Shown one piece after another: positions 53,301-62,515 of a stretch of DNA of 64,000 nucleotides; position 1 is the stretch's first letter; each line of letters opens with the position of its first letter. Location: NCBI RefSeq assembly GCF_900167945.1, contig NZ_FUZA01000001.1:310001-374000 (forward strand). Direction: 5' to 3'. The DNA comes from Dyadobacter psychrophilus. GTDB taxonomy: Bacteria > Bacteroidota > Bacteroidia > Cytophagales > Spirosomataceae. The notes beneath the pieces are model-generated. The model had not been told where the DNA came from. It ran no database searches and saw only the letters and a program-made list of their open reading frames with translations. The position numbers and the translations under genes are program-made.

Positions 53301-54809
53301 ATGGGAAAACCAACCGGATTTTTAGAGTTTGAAAGGGAGTTGCCAAAGAAAAGAAGTGTTGACGAACGTCTTTCGGATTACCGCGAGATTGAAACTGCCC
53401 CAACTGACTCTCATTCCAAACAGCAGGCAGCCCGTTGCATGGACTGCGGAATCCCTTTTTGCCACAATGGCTGCCCGCTAGGCAACATTATCCCCGAGTT
53501 CAACGATGCGGTGTATGATGAAAACTGGGCGCTGGCTTACGAAATTTTATCTTCGACCAATAATTTCCCTGAATTTACGGGAAGGATTTGCCCTGCGCCG
53601 TGCGAGTCATCTTGCGTGCTGGGCATTAACAAGCCACCCGTGGCTATTGAATACATTGAAAAAGCGATCATTGAGAAAGCTTTTGAACTAGGTCTTGTAA
53701 AACCAAGAATCCCAAAATTCCGCACCGGCAGAAAAGTCGCTGTTATTGGTTCAGGACCTGCGGGAATGGCCGCTGCTTACCAGCTTAACCAGGCCGGACA
53801 TTCGGTGGTTTTGATGGAACGTGCTGATAAAATCGGTGGACTTGTTCGTTACGGAATTCCTGATTTCAAGCTGGATAAAGGCGTTATTGACCGTCGTTTG
53901 GCGGTTATGGAAGCCGAAGGCGTTGAATTCCGCACGAATGTGAATGTGGGTGTGACTGTGAAAGCAAACGAATTGCTGGATGAGTTCGATGCAGTTTTAT
54001 TGACAATGGGATCAACCGTTCCAAGAGATGTAAAAATCGAAGGACGTCATTTGAAAGGCGTTCACTTTGCGATGGAATTCCTAAGCCAGCAAAACAAACG
54101 CGTGGCGGGTATTAACCCGGAAGTGGATCACCGCGGAGCGCCTTATACAAACGGACAGATCATTGCGAAAGACAAGCACGTGGTGGTAATTGGTGGCGGT
54201 GACACGGGTTCTGACTGTGTGGGAACATCCGGCCGTCATGGTGCAGCTTCCGTTACACAAATTGAATTAATGCCGATTCCACCGAAAGAACGCGATGCGA
54301 GCACGCCTTGGCCAAACTGGCCGATGATGTTGCGGACTTCAACTTCGCACGAGGAAGGCTGCGACAGACATTGGTCTATCAATACAAAAGAATTTGTTGG
54401 CGACGAAAACGGCAATTTGAAAGAGTTGAAAATCGTTGACCTCGACTGGCAAAAAGATCCTGAAACGGGCCGTATGCAAATGAAAGAAGTGGCAGGAAGC
54501 GAAAGAAACATTCCTTGCGACCTTGCATTTTTGGCAGCCGGATTTTTGCATCCACAACAAGAAGGCCTTCTGAACGACCTGGAAGTGGAATTTGACGAGC
54601 GCGGCAACATTAAAACAAACGGTTATCAATCAACTTCCAACGAAAAAATCTTTGCAGCAGGTGACTGCCGCCGCGGGCAATCATTGGTTGTGTGGGCGAT
54701 AAGCGAAGGTCGTGAAGCCGCGAGAGCAGTGGATGAATATTTGATGGGGCAGTCGTTTTTGGAAGCAAAAGCGGTTTCCATGTTCAATCCAGCATTTGCG
54801 CATGCATGA
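53301..54809 (+). CDS. gltD: Glutamate synthase (NADPH) small subunit
   Basis: 502 residues. The N-terminal iron-sulfur cysteines are in ARCMDCGIPFCHNGCPLGN and GRICPAPCESSCVLGINKPP. The FAD site is VAVIGSGPAGMAAAYQL and the NADPH site is VVIGGGDTGSDCVG. A final FAD contact (FAAGDCRRGQSLVVWAISEG) is present. It passes electrons from NADPH to the large subunit encoded just upstream. The length and motifs are complete. The terminator at 54852 ends the gltBD operon. Confidence 0.98.
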   Translation: MGKPTGFLEFERELPKKRSVDERLSDYREIETAPTDSHSKQQAARCMDCGIPFCHNGCPLGNIIPEFNDAVYDENWALAYEILSSTNNFPEFTGRICPAPCESSCVLGINKPPVAIEYIEKAIIEKAFELGLVKPRIPKFRTGRKVAVIGSGPAGMAAAYQLNQAGHSVVLMERADKIGGLVRYGIPDFKLDKGVIDRRLAVMEAEGVEFRTNVNVGVTVKANELLDEFDAVLLTMGSTVPRDVKIEGRHLKGVHFAMEFLSQQNKRVAGINPEVDHRGAPYTNGQIIAKDKHVVVIGGGDTGSDCVGTSGRHGAASVTQIELMPIPPKERDASTPWPNWPMMLRTSTSHEEGCDRHWSINTKEFVGDENGNLKELKIVDLDWQKDPETGRMQMKEVAGSERNIPCDLAFLAAGFLHPQQEGLLNDLEVEFDERGNIKTNGYQSTSNEKIFAAGDCRRGQSLVVWAISEGREAARAVDEYLMGQSFLEAKAVSMFNPAFAHA

Positions 54810-54851
54810 TAAAAAGTAATGGTTTGATAAAAACCACTTCATATTCCTGAC

Positions 54852-54880
54852 AAGAAGCTGCTCTAAACGGGCAGCTTCTT
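54852..54880 (+). terminator. Terminator of gltBD
   Basis: A 10-bp stem (54852-54861 aagaagctgc; 54871-54880) with a 9-nt loop, followed by ATTTTATAT. It lies 43 bp after the gltD stop. Confidence 0.8.
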
Positions 54881-54894
54881 ATTTTATATCCCTT

Positions 54895-54902
54895 TATATT
54901 TG
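54895..54902 (+). promoter_or_regulatory. Candidate -7 element for the deacetylase gene
   Basis: TATATTTG matches TAnnTTTG and lies 31 bp before ATG 54934. A TTG at the right distance is not seen. Confidence 0.4.
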
Positions 54903-54933
54903 AACATTATTTGCGCCTGACATCATCTTAATA

Positions 54934-55557
54934 ATGTTTTTACATAATTCGCCTTTCTGGCTGAAAGCATTCTTTCCGGGCTTCATATGGCATATTCCGA
55001 CGCGGGAAAAGAAAATTTTCCTGACATTTGACGACGGCCCGATCCCAGACATTACAGAGTCGGTTTTGGAAACATTGAATCTATATGGTGCGAAAGCGAC
55101 ATTTTTTTGCATCGGAAATAATGTGCAGAAACACCCGGAAATTTATCAAAAATTGCTGGACAATAACCACGCGATTGGAAACCACACATTTAATCACATG
55201 AATGGCTGGAAAACAGATGACGGTTTATATTTGGAAAACATTAAACAATGTGATGCCGAATTAAACCTACCGACAAAACTTTTCAGACCGCCTTACGGAC
55301 GGATCAAAAAAAGCCAGGCGCGCGTTGTAAAAAAAGAGCGCCAGATCATTATGTGGGATGTTTTGAGTGGCGATTTTTCCAAAGAGATCACGCAGGAAAT
55401 TTGTTTGCGGAAGTCAATTCAGCATGCACGGCCTGGCTCAATTGTTTTGTTCCACGACAGCATCAAAGCCGCAACCAACATGCAATATGCGCTTCCGAGG
55501 TTCCTGGAACATTTCAGTAACCTGGGTTTTTCGTTCGAAGCAATGGCTATGCAATAG
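54934..55557 (+). CDS. Polysaccharide deacetylase-family protein (NodB domain)
   Basis: 207 residues with the five NodB motifs: TFDDGP (catalytic Asp and metal Asp), NHTFNH (metal His pair), RPPYGR, the WDVLSGD motif and IVLFHDS (catalytic His). No signal peptide is clear; the N-terminus has a short hydrophobic patch (FWLKAFFPGFIW). The family removes acetyl groups from N-acetylglucosamine in chitin, peptidoglycan or surface polysaccharides. The following glycosyltransferase 2 gene (50-bp gap) suggests a role in building or modifying a cell-surface glycan. Confidence 0.92.
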   Translation: MFLHNSPFWLKAFFPGFIWHIPTREKKIFLTFDDGPIPDITESVLETLNLYGAKATFFCIGNNVQKHPEIYQKLLDNNHAIGNHTFNHMNGWKTDDGLYLENIKQCDAELNLPTKLFRPPYGRIKKSQARVVKKERQIIMWDVLSGDFSKEITQEICLRKSIQHARPGSIVLFHDSIKAATNMQYALPRFLEHFSNLGFSFEAMAMQ

Positions 55558-55607
55558 AGCTCGGCAATTATGATAAACACTTTACAAACAAACATTTGCA
55601 TTAGTAC

Positions 55608-56609
55608 ATGCTTCCAACAGGCAACCGCATCCAAGTAAGCATACTCGTCGCCGCACGGAACGAAGAAGAAAATATTGAAAGGTGTTTACAATCACTTCAC
55701 GAGCTAAATTTTCCGAAAGAAAATATCGAAATAATCATCGGCGACGACGATTCAGATGACCGGACTTACGAGCTGGTTTCTCAATTTATCATTGATAAAC
55801 CAGCATTTAAGCTTATTAAAATCACCTCGCAGGTTGCCGGTTTGAAGGGGAAAGCGAACGTATTGGCGCAACTTGCTCATGAGGCGAAAGGAGAATATTT
55901 TTTCTATTGTGATGCCGACATTGTCGTTCAGCCCATTTGGATCTCCCAAATGCTCGGTCATTTCAAGCCGGAAACTGGCGTGGTGATCGGGATAACGCGG
56001 ATGAAGCACATTCACATGTTAGCCGATCTGCTTTCAATGGAATGGCTTTTCGCCTTAACGGCAACCCGCTTTTTTTCTTTGCTAAAAATCCCGATTACGG
56101 GCATGGGCAACAACATGGCGGTGACGAGGGAAGCGTATTTTGCCATTGGTGGTTACGAAAAAATCGGCTTTTCCATTGTCGAAGATTACACGCTTTTCAT
56201 GAGCATTGTAAAGGAAGGTTACGGCTTTACAATGGCTTATAAACCCGAAGTAATCAGCATTTCGGAACCGATGAACACATTTCCCGAGTTGTTAAGACAG
56301 CGAAAACGATGGATGCATGGCGTTATGCAATCTTACTGGCTCACTCGGTTAAGCCTGTTTGTCTCCTCGCTTATTGTGCCCATTTTGCTCGTTATTTCTA
56401 TCTGGTTCCCAATTAATGTGCTTTCGAGCATTATTCAGTATTATGTGCTGGTAACGGGAATTTCTTTAACAGCTGTTTTTATGCTCAAACAATACGACCT
56501 CTGGAAAGCCGCATTGCTTTTCTGGTTTTATATGGTCAGCATTGGATTAATCATGCTGGTCAACTATTATCTGCCAAGCAAAACGATCTGGAAAGGAAGA
56601 GAATATTAA
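55608..56609 (+). CDS. Glycosyltransferase family 2 membrane protein
   Basis: 333 residues. The N-terminal GT-A domain has SILVAARNEEENIERCLQSL, the GDDDSDD turn and the D-x-D motif in YCDADIVVQP. VEDYTLFMSIVKEGYG and the QxxRW motif (RQRKRWMHG) make it a processive or single-addition GT2 of the cellulose-synthase-like kind. About three hydrophobic helices at the C-terminus (LFVSSLIVPILLVISIWFPI; LVTGISLTAVFMLK; LLFWFYMVSIGLIMLVNYYL) anchor it. It lies between the deacetylase and TatD genes on the same strand. Confidence 0.9.
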   Translation: MLPTGNRIQVSILVAARNEEENIERCLQSLHELNFPKENIEIIIGDDDSDDRTYELVSQFIIDKPAFKLIKITSQVAGLKGKANVLAQLAHEAKGEYFFYCDADIVVQPIWISQMLGHFKPETGVVIGITRMKHIHMLADLLSMEWLFALTATRFFSLLKIPITGMGNNMAVTREAYFAIGGYEKIGFSIVEDYTLFMSIVKEGYGFTMAYKPEVISISEPMNTFPELLRQRKRWMHGVMQSYWLTRLSLFVSSLIVPILLVISIWFPINVLSSIIQYYVLVTGISLTAVFMLKQYDLWKAALLFWFYMVSIGLIMLVNYYLPSKTIWKGREY

Positions 56610-56621
56610 AAAGTTAAATAA

Positions 56622-57389
56622 ATGATTGAGACGCACGCCCATATATATAGTGACGATTACGCGGAAGACCGCGCTGCCATGCTCGAACGCGCCTGGAATG
56701 CGGGCATAGAACAGATATGGATGCCCAATTGTGACCATACGACCATTCCCGGTATGATGAAACTCGCGGCGCAATTTCCAGGCAAATGTTTGCCCATGAT
56801 CGGCCTGCATCCGACTTATGTGAAGGAAGATTTTGAGCAAGAACTGGTCATTATGGAAGATTGGCTGGAAAAATATCCTTTCATAGCGGTCGGAGAAATC
56901 GGAATGGACCTTTTTTGGGACAAAACTTTCAAGGAACAACAAGAAAAGGCCTTTCTATACCAATGTAAGCTTGCCCGCAAGCATAACCTTTGGATTGACA
57001 TTCACAGCAGAAATGCATTTTGGGAAACAGTAAAACTGATTGAAGAATTTGGTGACCCTGCTTTGAAAGGCATCTTTCACTGCTTCACAGGAACGTTGGA
57101 AGAAGCAAACAAAGCAATTGAACTTGGGTTTAAGCTCGGCATAGGCGGTGTAGCTACATTCAAAAACGGAGGTTTGGACCAAGTCATTCCTTTTGTAGAC
57201 ATCGAACATCTGGTCCTTGAAACCGACGCCCCTTATCTGGCACCTGTCCCCTATCGTGGCAAAAGAAATGAGGTTGCTTACATTGATCTCGTGGCGCAGC
57301 GTGTGGCTGATTTGAAACACCTTCCAAAGCAGGAAGTTATCAACGCAACGAGCGATAATGCTAAAAAAATGCTTCAAAAAGCGTCCTAG
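56622..57389 (+). CDS. TatD-family metal-dependent hydrolase (DNase)
   Basis: 255 residues. Metal ligands are visible: His5 and His7 (ETHAHIYSDDY), the Glu in AVGEIGMDLFWD, the His in IDIHSRNA and HCFTG, and the Asp in VLETDAPYLAPVPYRGKRNE. The family comprises 3'-5' DNases and D-aminoacyl-tRNA-related hydrolases. The gene starts 12 bp after the glycosyltransferase stop, so it is co-transcribed; TatD genes are commonly placed in such mixed operons. Confidence 0.92.
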   Translation: MIETHAHIYSDDYAEDRAAMLERAWNAGIEQIWMPNCDHTTIPGMMKLAAQFPGKCLPMIGLHPTYVKEDFEQELVIMEDWLEKYPFIAVGEIGMDLFWDKTFKEQQEKAFLYQCKLARKHNLWIDIHSRNAFWETVKLIEEFGDPALKGIFHCFTGTLEEANKAIELGFKLGIGGVATFKNGGLDQVIPFVDIEHLVLETDAPYLAPVPYRGKRNEVAYIDLVAQRVADLKHLPKQEVINATSDNAKKMLQKAS

Positions 57390-57410
57390 TATCCTTAAAA
57401 AGCAATTTGA

Positions 57411-58484
57411 ATGTCTTACAGCAAAATTCATATCAACCCCATTTCTCCCGAACCCACCGTTGGTTCTGTCCTCGTCATTTACACCGGCGGAACATTGGGA
57501 ATGGTTTACGAAGCGAAAGGAAAACAGCTTGTCCCTTTTAATTTTAACCAGATCATTGACCGCGTTCCGGAAATCAGCAGGCTTAACTTCGACATCACAT
57601 TCCTTTCCCTCTCGGAACCGATAGATTCCTCAAACGTAAACCCCGACATATGGATTGAGCTGGCAACGATTATTGAGCAGGAATATGCGGGTTATGATAG
57701 TTTTGTGATCCTCCACGGCACCGACACTATGGCCTATACAGCGTCTGCGCTTAGCTTTTTGCTCGAAAACCTGAACAAGCCCGTCATTCTTACGGGCGCC
57801 CAATTGCCCATCGGCGTCGCGCGTTCAGATGCACGTGAGAATGTGATTACCGCATTGGAACTGGCGGCCGCCAAGAACGAGGAAGGCCAGCCCATCATTT
57901 CAGAGGTCTGTATCTACTTCAATTCCTTATTGTTACGTGGCAACCGCAGTAAAAAGCGAGAAAGTTCGGATTTCAATGCATTTCATTCCGAGAATTATCC
58001 GGCCCTGGCGAACGCAGGCGTGCGCATAGAGTATAACTTGCCTTACATTAAACCTCATGACTCAGATCAACGTTTGACCATCCATAAAAACATGGATAAC
58101 CGCGTAGCATTCCTGAAAATGTTTCCCGGCATAAGTCAACTCGTCGTCGATTCGATACTGAATATCAGTGGATTAAGAGGCATTGTTCTTGAAACTTACG
58201 GAGCAGGCAACGCCACCACAGCCCAATGGTTCCTCGACGCGATCAGCAATGCAATCGAAAAAAACATCATCATTTTCAACGTATCCCAATGCGACGGCGG
58301 CCGTGTGGCACAAGGCCATTACGAAACCAGCCGTTTTCTCAAACAAGCCGGCGTAGTAAGCGGCTCTGATATTACAGCCGAAGCGGCAATTACCAAAATG
58401 ATGTATGTTTTCGGCAAAGAAACAGATCCGCATAAATGCGCAGAAATGCTATCCCAGCCGCTGCGCGGCGAAATGAGTGTTTAA
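57411..58484 (+). CDS. ansA: Type I asparaginase
   Basis: 357 residues. The N-terminal active-site Thr is in VIYTGGTLGMVYEAKGKQLV; the second catalytic Thr-Asp is in VILHGTDTMAYTASALSFLL. The lysine region is RGNRSKKRESSDFNAFHSEN, and GAGNATTAQWF lies in the C-terminal domain. No signal peptide is present, so it is the cytoplasmic low-affinity type, hydrolysing asparagine to aspartate and ammonia. It starts 22 bp after the TatD gene and is the last of that gene run. Confidence 0.95.
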   Translation: MSYSKIHINPISPEPTVGSVLVIYTGGTLGMVYEAKGKQLVPFNFNQIIDRVPEISRLNFDITFLSLSEPIDSSNVNPDIWIELATIIEQEYAGYDSFVILHGTDTMAYTASALSFLLENLNKPVILTGAQLPIGVARSDARENVITALELAAAKNEEGQPIISEVCIYFNSLLLRGNRSKKRESSDFNAFHSENYPALANAGVRIEYNLPYIKPHDSDQRLTIHKNMDNRVAFLKMFPGISQLVVDSILNISGLRGIVLETYGAGNATTAQWFLDAISNAIEKNIIIFNVSQCDGGRVAQGHYETSRFLKQAGVVSGSDITAEAAITKMMYVFGKETDPHKCAEMLSQPLRGEMSV

Positions 58485-58532
58485 TAAATAAGCGGTTATC
58501 GACACAAATTTGGTCAAAGCCCTTTTTTTGAT

Positions 58533-58562
58533 TTGCAAGTAAAGCGATAAAAGCTATCTTTG
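58533..58562 (+). promoter_or_regulatory. Promoter of tRNA-Ser(GGA)
   Basis: TTG (58533-58535), a 19-bp spacer and TATCTTTG (58555-58562), an exact fit to the Bacteroidota consensus. It lies 18 bp before the tRNA. Confidence 0.8.
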
Positions 58563-58580
58563 CACCCCATAACCACAAAC

Positions 58581-58667
58581 AGAGAGGTGTCCGAGTGGTT
58601 GAAGGAGCTACCCTGGAAAGGTAGTATATGGGTAACTGTATCGAGAGTTCGAATCTCTTCCTCTCTG
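58581..58667 (+). tRNA. tRNA-Ser (anticodon GGA)
   Basis: 87 nt with a class II long variable arm. The acceptor AGAGAGG/CCTCTCT pairs fully with discriminator G. The anticodon stem CTACC/GGTAG with loop CTGGAAA gives GGA. The T loop TTCGAAT is intact. It has its own promoter and terminator. Confidence 0.97.
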
Positions 58668-58692
58668 CAAGTAAGAATACCAAAAAGCATCG

Positions 58693-58726
58693 AAAGCCTG
58701 TAAATCATACATTTACAGGCTTTTTT
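58693..58726 (+). terminator. Terminator after tRNA-Ser
   Basis: A 13-bp stem (58693-58705 aaagcctgtaaat; 58711-58723) with a 5-nt loop and a T tract. Confidence 0.9.
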
Positions 58727-59090
58727 GTTTTTCAGATTTAGTCATAATTTGCAAATATTCGTAATATCTAGGTGAGCATCGGATGAGCAGTTTGAAATAA
58801 TTAAAAAGGTGCTCACCTGAACCGCTCTAACAATCTGAATAACAACCTGTTCATCAGATAAACATCTTGATTTTTTGGAAGCATCGATGGTAGTTTTGTT
58901 TCCCTAAATATCAAATGTTATGTTATCACGAAATCTGACTATGTTTTTTTATTAAAAAAAAACGCAGCAACAACATTACTGGTTAGGCACAGCATTCAAT
59001 ACTTTACCGTAAAGAAAATCCCTAATATCTGGTTCAATGCCGACAACCAATTTCGTGGAAACTTTTTTTATTATAATAATTTCCTGCACC

Positions 59091-59130
59091 TTTACTGGAA
59101 ATTATTAATTCATTAATAGTTTCCAGTAAA
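59091..59130. promoter_or_regulatory. 40-bp near-perfect palindrome, possible TetR operator
   Basis: Arms 59091-59109 (tttactggaaattattaat) and 59112-59130 pair in 18 of 19 positions with a 2-nt centre. It lies 59 bp upstream of the small exported protein gene that leads a short operon containing a TetR regulator. Confidence 0.6.
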
Positions 59131-59188
59131 CTTCTTTTATAGCATGTCTACCAAGCTCCAATAATCTTTACTTTAAACACAATGTACT

Positions 59189-59551
59189 ATGAAAATTACA
59201 TCTGTCATTTTTGTCTTATTACTAACATCCTGTATAACATGCTTTTCTCAGACTACTGATTTTTTTGCTGGAAAATGGGAAGTTACTGTGTTAAATTCTC
59301 CAAAAGGCGACGTATCATTTTTGACCGACCTGATCCGAAAAGATGGAAAACTGACGGGAGAGCTCGTTGAAAAGGCGGACGCTGCGAGCATTCGCAAGAT
59401 TATAAAGGTTGAAGAAAGTCCGGAAAAGCTGGTGGTCTACTTCGAATCCTCACAAGGTGGTGAATCTATTCTGGATCTAAAAAAAGTTGATCAGGATAAT
59501 TTGAAGGGCACTATGCACGACTTTGAAGCGACGGCGAAAAGACTGAAATAA
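59189..59551 (+). CDS. Small exported beta-rich protein
   Basis: 120 residues. Signal peptide MKITSVIFVLLLTSCITCFS, then a compact beta-sheet domain (FFAGKWEVTVLNSPKGDVSF; LIRKDGKLTGELVE; LVVYFESSQGG; GTMHDFEATAKRLK). The same general domain type is attached to the C-terminus of the SelA-like protein at 18154. The function is unknown. The gene is followed by a TetR regulator 60 bp away and a hydrolase-like gene, all on one strand, so it may be the first gene of that operon. Confidence 0.7.
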   Translation: MKITSVIFVLLLTSCITCFSQTTDFFAGKWEVTVLNSPKGDVSFLTDLIRKDGKLTGELVEKADAASIRKIIKVEESPEKLVVYFESSQGGESILDLKKVDQDNLKGTMHDFEATAKRLK

Positions 59552-59611
59552 TAAGATTATCAGCAACGTGACATGCTGCCCGTCAAAAGGAGTTAGCATA
59601 CAATAGCAACC

Positions 59612-60253
59612 ATGAAGGAAGATATATTACAAAAATCGCTGACACTGTTTTTAAAACATGGCATTAAAGAAATGTCCAATCAGAAGCTAGTTGACTGGCT
59701 GGGCATCTCTACGAAAACCATTTATAAATACTTCCAAAACAAAGAAGGGCTGCTGGAAGAAGCCTTGTATTTGTATCACAATACACAATACGAAAAGCTC
59801 TTAAATCTTTCAAATGGCCAAAATGCAGCTTGTCATTTTTTAGAGATCTGGCAGATCGCCGTTGAAATGGAGTATCAGATCAACCAATCTTTTTACAAAG
59901 AACTTGAATATTATTATCCTGACCTGGCAAGGAAAGTTGAAAAAGTGATTGCCCCAAAGTTCGAACAGCATTTTCTGTCCGTCATAAACCGGGGAGTTGC
60001 CCAAGGTAGTTTTCGTAGCGACATCCTGCCCGACGTTGCCTTACGAAGTGTCTTGGCGCTGCACCGTGCTTCCGTGGCAAGCGAAAGTTTTACAAAGTTC
60101 GGCTTATCCGCCATGGACCTGCTTCTGCAAACAACCGCAAATTATATCCGCGGACTATGTACGACCGAAGGCCTGAAAGCGCTGGAAAAGCACATTCAAA
60201 CCCTAACATTATCCGAATCGAGAGAAAACCGGATCGTTACGATGAACCACTAA
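59612..60253 (+). CDS. TetR-family transcriptional regulator
   Basis: 213 residues. The N-terminal DNA-binding domain has KEDILQKSLTLFLKHGIKEM, then the recognition helix region LVDWLGISTKTIYKYFQNKE, typical of TetR proteins. The C-terminal helical ligand domain is diverse and gives no clue to the ligand. It lies between the small exported protein and the secreted hydrolase (10 bp before it), which are its likely targets; the palindrome at 59091 is a candidate binding site. Confidence 0.88.
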   Translation: MKEDILQKSLTLFLKHGIKEMSNQKLVDWLGISTKTIYKYFQNKEGLLEEALYLYHNTQYEKLLNLSNGQNAACHFLEIWQIAVEMEYQINQSFYKELEYYYPDLARKVEKVIAPKFEQHFLSVINRGVAQGSFRSDILPDVALRSVLALHRASVASESFTKFGLSAMDLLLQTTANYIRGLCTTEGLKALEKHIQTLTLSESRENRIVTMNH

Positions 60254-60263
60254 ACATACAAAG

Positions 60264-62438
60264 ATGCCTGCCAATACTTTTCGCAACCTGTGGGTTTGTC
60301 TCCTGCTTACCCATGCCGTGATGACTCATGCGCAAACCAGTTTACTGCCAATGAGCAGCGAACTTGCCCATAAATTCACAACCCAAGACACTTTGTTTGA
60401 AAACCCGTATGTAGATGTCGATGAGTGGCGGGACAAACCTGTCCGCCACCGATATGTGCATGGTGGTTTTAAAGGCACCGGCGCACGTTTCTCCTTGTAT
60501 TTCCCGCCGAAGGACAATTATCAGGGGCGCTTTTTCCAGTACATTACGCCTTTCCCCGATAGTGAAAACCTTTCACAGGGAGCTTCCGGTGAAGAAGATA
60601 AAATAGGTTTTGCTATCACACACGGCTCTTATTTCATTGAAACAAATGGCGGCGGGCGCGTCGATTTCGCTAAGCCAGAGTCGAATGACCCAACCTTGGG
60701 TGCTTTTCGCGTTAACGCCGCTACTGCGCAATTTTCCAGGGTAGTAGCCACCCAAATATATGGCGGCAAACGTCCGTATGGCTATGCATTTGGAGGAAGT
60801 GGTGGCGCATACCGCACGGTGGGCAGCATTGAAAATACGAATGGCGTTTGGGATGGCGTGGTCCCGTACGTGCTGGGCTCGCCTATGGCTATCCCCAACG
60901 TTTTCACTGTCCGCATGCACGCCATGCGAATTTTGAAAGATAAATTTCCTGCAATCATTGATGCATTGGAACCCGGTGGAAGCGGTGATATGTATGCAGG
61001 CTTAAATTCAGAAGAAAAAGATGCGCTTCTGGAAGTAACCAAAATGGGATTCCCCCCACAATCGTGGTTTGGTTATCAAAAAATGGGTATTCATGGGTTT
61101 TTAGTGTTGTACCAAGGTGTTGTCCGGGCAGATAAAAGCTATTTTGAAAAAGACTTCTGGAATACGCCTGGCTATTTAGGGGCTAACCCAACAGCCTCCT
61201 TAACCAAAGCCCGTATCCAGCAACCTAGCCTTATAAAAGCAGGGATTACGATTGATGAAGCGGTAAGCCTGGGATTAACACAAGCTATGTCGCCCAGCGA
61301 GCGCGGAACAGCAGATGCAGCCTGGAAAGCCATTGGTGGTGTGGAGAAAGCAATGCCTGTCGCTTTTCAGTTGACAGATGTGCTACCTGACATTGATTTT
61401 TTGGGAGGTGATTTGCTAATATTAAGCGGTGCAGGTGCTGGCAAAACTTTGCAGCTAACCAAGATCGCGGGAGACAAAGTAGTGCTGGGTCCTGCCGATG
61501 CGGCCGTGCTTGCTCTGTTAAAGCCAGGTGATAGGGTTCAGGTTGACAATTCCAATTTTCTGGCTGTCCAAACATTCCATCGTCATCAGATACCTGATAA
61601 GGAATATTATGTCTATGACCAATTCCGTGACAAAGAGGGCAAACCGCTTTATCCACAGCGCCCAATGCTTCTCGGGCCCCTGTTTACGCGTGGAGCTGCC
61701 GGCGTGCTGCCAACAGGTAAGTTTACAGGTAAAATGATATTGTTAGAGTCACTTTGGGACAGGGAAGCTTTCCCATGGCAGGCGGACTGGTACCGCTCGA
61801 AAGTAAAATCCAATCTCGGTGACAAGTTGGATGATCATTTTAGGCTTTGGTACACCGACCACGCGCTTCACGGAGATATCGCAGTTGAAGATGACCCGAC
61901 CCGGACGGTCGGTTACCTGGGTGTATTGCAGCAGGCCCTGCTTGATCTGAGTACCTGGGTAGAAAAGGACATTGCTCCTGCTACGACCACAAACTATAAA
62001 ATTCAAGAAGGCCAGGTAATTGTACCGCAGATGGCAAACGAACGTAAAGGCATTCAACCCGTGGTTACTTTAATGGCCAACGGAGGCAAGCGGGCGGAAA
62101 TCAATGCGGGTCAGTCCGTCACCTTTACAGCGGAAGTTGAAGTCCCTGAAAAGATGGGTAAGATCGTTGCCGCGGCCTGGAATTTCGAAGGCTTGTCAAA
62201 AGAAGTCGAAAAACGATCTGGATGGAGCTTTGAAAATTCTGATGAATTCCCGGTTGCGGCCAAGGTCTCCCCAACAAATAAGTCCGGTTCGAAGGTCACT
62301 ATCAGGACAACCCATCAATTTTCAAAACCCGGCACCTATTTCCCTACACTCAGGGTTGCCTCTCAGCGTCATGGAAACGCCAAGACCCCGTTTACCCGAA
62401 TTCAAAATCTAGATCGTGTGCGGGTAGTGGTTAAGTAG
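60264..62438 (+). CDS. Secreted alpha/beta-hydrolase-like protein with C-terminal Ig/PKD-like domain
   Basis: 724 residues, signal peptide MPANTFRNLWVCLLLTHAVMTHA. The N-terminal half contains FGGSGGAYRTVGS, a G-x-S-x-G nucleophile elbow, preceded by strands expected of an alpha/beta hydrolase (FQYITPFPDSENLSQGASGE; GFAITHGSYFIETNGGG). Candidate acid/His residues lie in LESLWDREAFPWQADWYRSK and LWYTDHALHG. Residues about 600-724 resemble a PKD/Ig-type domain (VTFTAEVEVPEKMGKIVAAA; TTHQFSKPGTYFPTLRVASQ). The substrate is unknown; tannase or esterase-like activity is possible. It is expressed with the TetR regulator. Confidence 0.7.
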   Translation: MPANTFRNLWVCLLLTHAVMTHAQTSLLPMSSELAHKFTTQDTLFENPYVDVDEWRDKPVRHRYVHGGFKGTGARFSLYFPPKDNYQGRFFQYITPFPDSENLSQGASGEEDKIGFAITHGSYFIETNGGGRVDFAKPESNDPTLGAFRVNAATAQFSRVVATQIYGGKRPYGYAFGGSGGAYRTVGSIENTNGVWDGVVPYVLGSPMAIPNVFTVRMHAMRILKDKFPAIIDALEPGGSGDMYAGLNSEEKDALLEVTKMGFPPQSWFGYQKMGIHGFLVLYQGVVRADKSYFEKDFWNTPGYLGANPTASLTKARIQQPSLIKAGITIDEAVSLGLTQAMSPSERGTADAAWKAIGGVEKAMPVAFQLTDVLPDIDFLGGDLLILSGAGAGKTLQLTKIAGDKVVLGPADAAVLALLKPGDRVQVDNSNFLAVQTFHRHQIPDKEYYVYDQFRDKEGKPLYPQRPMLLGPLFTRGAAGVLPTGKFTGKMILLESLWDREAFPWQADWYRSKVKSNLGDKLDDHFRLWYTDHALHGDIAVEDDPTRTVGYLGVLQQALLDLSTWVEKDIAPATTTNYKIQEGQVIVPQMANERKGIQPVVTLMANGGKRAEINAGQSVTFTAEVEVPEKMGKIVAAAWNFEGLSKEVEKRSGWSFENSDEFPVAAKVSPTNKSGSKVTIRTTHQFSKPGTYFPTLRVASQRHGNAKTPFTRIQNLDRVRVVVK

Positions 62439-62515
62439 GATTACAAACCTGATGGGCCTGAATCAAATCTCCTATGTAAACGTCAGGACTCTGAATCATT
62501 TTATTCCACAATACA

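Larger units (their letters stand above)
58668..59188. other. AT-rich intergenic region with terminator and palindromes
   Basis: 521 bp without a supported gene. It contains the tRNA terminator, a 9-bp inverted repeat (58770-58778 aggtgagca and 58810-58818) and a 40-bp near-palindrome (59091-59130). The rest shows runs of A/T but nothing recognisable. Confidence 0.6.
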
